Assembly (NCBI GenBank): GCA_009922885.1
Contig: RFUP01000083.1
Coordinates: 1 to 8,382 of the forward strand
Length of the DNA: 8,382 bases
Source of the DNA: Paracoccaceae bacterium
GTDB taxonomy: Bacteria; Pseudomonadota; Alphaproteobacteria; Rhodobacterales; Rhodobacteraceae
Direction of reading: 5' to 3'
A program made the position numbers and the translations under genes. Positions 6,197-8,382 of the stretch are shown in pieces (the stretch's first letter is position 1; each line of letters starts with the position of its first letter). Under the pieces are notes generated by a model. It was given only the letters and a program-made list of their open reading frames with translations, was not told where the DNA came from and searched no databases.

Positions 6197-7222
6197 ATGG
6201 CTGACCTTCCCGCATGGGCGAAGGCCCTTGGCATGTCCGATGAACAAGCCGAAGCCATCGGTGAGGGCCTTTTCCCCTATCGCCTCGCCTCCGTGCGCCG
6301 CAAGGAAGCCACGGGCCTCGGCGCTGACGGCGAGCGCAGCATTGGCTTTCCGCCCGAAATGGGGGCAGGGGAAGTCACGGTGGGCGATTGGGTGGCCGTT
6401 GATCCCGAAATGGGCCGCGTTGCCGCGATTCTGCCGCGCACAAGCCTCCTCAGCCGCCGCGCCGCAGGCGTCGAGATCAAGACCCAACACCTCGCCGCCA
6501 ACATCGACACGCTTTTCATCACCACCTCCTGCAACGAGGATTTCAACGAAGCCCGCCTCGAACGCTATCTGGCACTCGCCTTGGAGGCCGATGTGGCCCC
6601 CGTGATCGTCCTCACGAAGCCCGACCTCGCCACGGAAACCTCCGCCGAAAGCTACGCCACCCGCGCCAAAGCGCTTTCAGCGAGCCTCGATGCGGTCCTC
6701 ACCGTAAACGCCAAAGCCCCCGACGCCGCCCAAGCCTTCACCCCATGGCTGGGTGAAGGGCGCACCGTGGCGTTCGTCGGCTCCTCCGGTGTCGGGAAAT
6801 CCACCCTCATCAACGCGCTTTCCGAAGCCGAACAGGCCACAGGCGGCGTGCGCGAAGGCGACCAGAAAGGCCGCCACACCACCACCTCGCGCGCCCTTTT
6901 GCCCCTCAAGGCCGGCGGCTGGGTGATGGACATGCCGGGGATGCGTGAATTGGGCCTCCATGACGTGGCCCAAGGCATCGACCTTGTCTTCGCCGATCTG
7001 GCCGAACTCTCCGAATCCTGCCGCTTCCGCGATTGCGCCCACGAGGCCGAACCGGGGTGCGCCGTTCAAGCCGCCATAGCCGCAGGCGAAGCCGATGAGG
7101 GCCGCGTTGCGCGCTGGAAAAAACTCAAGGCCGAAGATGCGCTCAACGCCATGACTATGGGCAAAACCCGCGCCGAAGCGCGCCGTATCACCCGCAGTTT
7201 GCGGAAACCGCCGCGCCGCTAA
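6197..7222 (+). CDS. rsgA: Ribosome small-subunit-dependent GTPase RsgA
   Basis: Circularly permuted GTPase that binds the 30S subunit and checks or assists its late maturation; GTP hydrolysis is stimulated by the ribosome. From ATG 6197 the protein has 341 residues. An OB-fold covers about 25-90 (includes VGDWVAVD). The GTPase motifs come in permuted order: G4 TKPD (140-143), G5-like NAKA (171-174), G1 GSSGVGKST (195-203), G2 KGRHTTTS (224-231) and G3 DMPG (245-248). The zinc finger is Cys275, Cys280, His282 and Cys288 (CRFRDCAHEAEPGC). G4 has Thr for Asn and G3 has Met in DxPG. The first ATG has no visible Shine-Dalgarno; ATG 6233 has GAAGG about 8 bases upstream, but the later start would remove a segment (LPAWAKALG) resembling the usual family opening. 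It starts 23 bases after the SRP RNA and converges with the phosphatase gene, 6 bases between stops. Confidence 0.95.
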   Translation: MADLPAWAKALGMSDEQAEAIGEGLFPYRLASVRRKEATGLGADGERSIGFPPEMGAGEVTVGDWVAVDPEMGRVAAILPRTSLLSRRAAGVEIKTQHLAANIDTLFITTSCNEDFNEARLERYLALALEADVAPVIVLTKPDLATETSAESYATRAKALSASLDAVLTVNAKAPDAAQAFTPWLGEGRTVAFVGSSGVGKSTLINALSEAEQATGGVREGDQKGRHTTTSRALLPLKAGGWVMDMPGMRELGLHDVAQGIDLVFADLAELSESCRFRDCAHEAEPGCAVQAAIAAGEADEGRVARWKKLKAEDALNAMTMGKTRAEARRITRSLRKPPRR

Positions 7223-7275
7223 CCGCGTTCACTCGCTGTGGCGGAAGAGCGGAATATTGGCGGAAACCGCCCAAT
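7201..7275. repeat. Duplicated 12-base palindromic motif at the rsgA/phosphatase convergent ends
   Basis: GCGGAAACCGCC occurs at 7201-7212 (end of rsgA) and again at 7260-7271 (end of the phosphatase gene). Each copy can form a short stem with an AAA loop. The second extends to an 8-base-pair stem with one bulge (7256-7263 with 7267-7275). With only 6 bases between the two stop codons, these could end or stabilise the opposing transcripts from inside the coding ends. There is no T-run, and chance in GC-rich DNA is possible. Confidence 0.35.
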
Positions 7276-7738
7276 CCATCTGTGCCTGGGTCTCCACCGC
7301 GCAAGGCCGCACCGCCCTGAGCCGCGCCAATGCCTCTTCCGGCGCTTCGCCCGCCTCGATCATCAGCCGCAGCGCCATCATCCCGGATCGCCCGCATCCG
7401 CCCTTACAATGCACCAAAACACGCCCGCCGCCCCGCAATGCGGTGCGCAAGAGCTTTGACGCCTCCAGCCATTCCTTTTGCAGTCGGGCATCGGGAACGC
7501 CGTAATCCTCGATCGGTAGATGCACCCACCGTGCGCCGCGCTCTTGCAAATGCGTGCCCAAATGCTCCGCACCCGCTTCCACAAGCTCGGCCCGCGTCAC
7601 CAGTGTCACCACAAAGGCAGGCGCCCATTCGCGGATATGCTCAAGGTCTTGGCCATAATCGCCGTCCCGTCCGGGCAGCGGGGAAATGGCAAGGATGCCC
7701 TCTCCCACTTGCACCGCATGTATGACGATCCCGGTCAT
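7229..7738 (-). CDS. Protein-tyrosine/dual-specificity phosphatase family protein
   Basis: A 169-residue cysteine-based phosphatase resembling the CDKN3/dual-specificity group. The P-loop is HCKGGCGRSG at 110-119, giving catalytic Cys111 and phosphate-binding Arg117 (CX5R). Asp78 or Asp83 in the LPIEDYGVPD loop is the probable general acid. The downstream RPCAVETQAQ (144-153) matches the RP-x-A-[IV]-E-T-x-x-Q helix common in these enzymes. There is no signal peptide or membrane helix, so it should be cytoplasmic. The substrate is unknown: protein phosphotyrosine or a small phosphorylated metabolite are both possible. ATG 7736-7738 lies 6 bases after the metallopeptidase stop, and its GAGGG ribosome site overlaps that stop codon, so translation is probably coupled. 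The spacing from GAGGG to ATG is short (3 bases). Confidence 0.85.
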   Translation of the reverse strand: MTGIVIHAVQVGEGILAISPLPGRDGDYGQDLEHIREWAPAFVVTLVTRAELVEAGAEHLGTHLQERGARWVHLPIEDYGVPDARLQKEWLEASKLLRTALRGGGRVLVHCKGGCGRSGMMALRLMIEAGEAPEEALARLRAVRPCAVETQAQMDWAVSANIPLFRHSE

Positions 7739-7744
7739 TTGCCC

Positions 7745-8382
7745 TCATAGCTTCTTGGCTCCGAACGTATCGCACGACCGGATGTTCCCAGTCTCATACC
7801 CGTTTCTGAACCAACGTGCACGCTGTTCGCTTGTCCCATGCGTAAACGTATGCGGCTGCGGCACCCGACCCGCGCGTTTCTGCAAGTGATCGTCCCCGAT
7901 CATCTTGGCCGCGTTCAGCGCTTCCTCCAGATCACCCGGCTCCAGAAGCCCGCCCACGGCCCGCGCCCAAACGCCCGAAAGGCAATCCGCCTGCAACTCC
8001 AGCCGCACCGTCAGCGCATTCGCGTCCGCTTCCCCCACAGCCTGACGGCGCTGGTTCACTTGCGGCAGGATGCCCAACTCGTTCTGCACGTGATGGGCCA
8101 CCTCATGCGCGATCACATAGGCCGCCGCGAAATCGCCCCGCGCGCCAAGCTGCTGCGAAAGCGTCGCGAAGAAATCCGTGTCGAGATAGGCTTTCTCGTC
8201 CGCTGGGCAGTAAAACGGCCCCGTCGCGCCACTCGCGCCGCCGCAGGGCGATTGCGTAAGTCCTGAGTACGGCACCATCACCGGAGGCTCATAAGCGCGC
8301 CCCACCTGCTGGCTGAATACCTGCGTCCACACCTCTTCGGTCGTGGCCAGAACACGGCTCGAAAACTCAGCCGCCCTTTCCT
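7745..8382 (-). CDS. ypfJ: YpfJ-type zinc metallopeptidase, 5' end cut by window edge
   Basis: Member of the neutral zinc metallopeptidase family (YpfJ/KPN_02809); the physiological substrate is not known. The frame is open to base 8382 and reads ERAAEFSSRVLATTEEVWTQ upstream of a GTG at 8330-8332. That GTG is internal, since homologues contain this segment and more before it, typically including an N-terminal membrane anchor that lies outside the window. The 211 visible residues include CGGASGATGPFYCPADEKAY, the zinc-binding HEVAHH (His92-Glu93...His96 of the visible part; around 8090-8107), and the probable third ligand Glu in RLELQADC. The C-terminal signature FTHGTSEQRARWFRNGYETG follows, then CDTF. 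It is probably the first gene of a unit with the phosphatase, whose ribosome site overlaps this stop codon. Confidence 0.92.
   Translation of the reverse strand, partial: ERAAEFSSRVLATTEEVWTQVFSQQVGRAYEPPVMVPYSGLTQSPCGGASGATGPFYCPADEKAYLDTDFFATLSQQLGARGDFAAAYVIAHEVAHHVQNELGILPQVNQRRQAVGEADANALTVRLELQADCLSGVWARAVGGLLEPGDLEEALNAAKMIGDDHLQKRAGRVPQPHTFTHGTSEQRARWFRNGYETGNIRSCDTFGAKKL

Noticed and set aside
5999..6204. Small plus-strand frame from ATG 5999 overlapping the SRP RNA
   Set aside because: It has no ribosome site, overlaps the RNA gene and its promoter, and has no recognisable composition or motif.

Overview
The window looks like ordinary chromosomal DNA from an alphaproteobacterium of the Rhodobacter/Paracoccus/Roseobacter group (Rhodobacterales). 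The basis is the high GC content, the membrane-anchored class I cytochrome c of the c_y/c552 type opening with MFDTMT, the alphaproteobacterial form of prephenate dehydratase (ESYMVGG in its ACT domain), and a small-type SRP RNA. Coding density is high, no gap reaches 300 bases, and there are no tRNAs, insertion sequences, phage genes or CRISPR arrays. The genus is an inference from recalled family features.

Layout. Positions 1-938 (minus) hold most of a YejB-type peptide ABC transporter permease, running off the left edge. Just upstream of it, also on the minus strand (948-2751), lies the matching periplasmic binding protein YejA. Its reading frame is broken near 2578-2591: the signal peptide and first segment are in one frame, the rest of the mature protein in another, and about 20 conserved residues are missing between them. 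Next come a strong terminator (2861-2899), the cytochrome c_y-like gene (2918-3442, minus) and, divergently, pheA (3557-4387, plus). pheA converges on a small SRPBCC-fold gene (4405-4872, minus) that lies downstream of nudC (4914-5888, minus). Divergent from nudC is the SRP 4.5S RNA gene with a recognisable promoter, followed 22 bases later by rsgA (6197-7222, plus). rsgA converges with a tyrosine/dual-specificity phosphatase gene (7229-7738, minus), which follows a YpfJ-type zinc metallopeptidase gene cut by the right edge (7745-8382, minus).

Function. The genes are housekeeping or peripheral metabolism: peptide uptake, respiratory electron transfer, phenylalanine synthesis, NADH/NAD-RNA turnover, co-translational targeting and 30S ribosome maturation. 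Likely transcription units are yejA-yejB, cytochrome alone, pheA alone, nudC-SRPBCC, SRP RNA (perhaps reading into rsgA), and metallopeptidase-phosphatase.

I see no convincing undescribed system. The points most worth a second look are the broken yejA, the very tight SRP RNA-rsgA junction with an uncertain rsgA start, and small hairpins or repeats at the two convergent gene ends.
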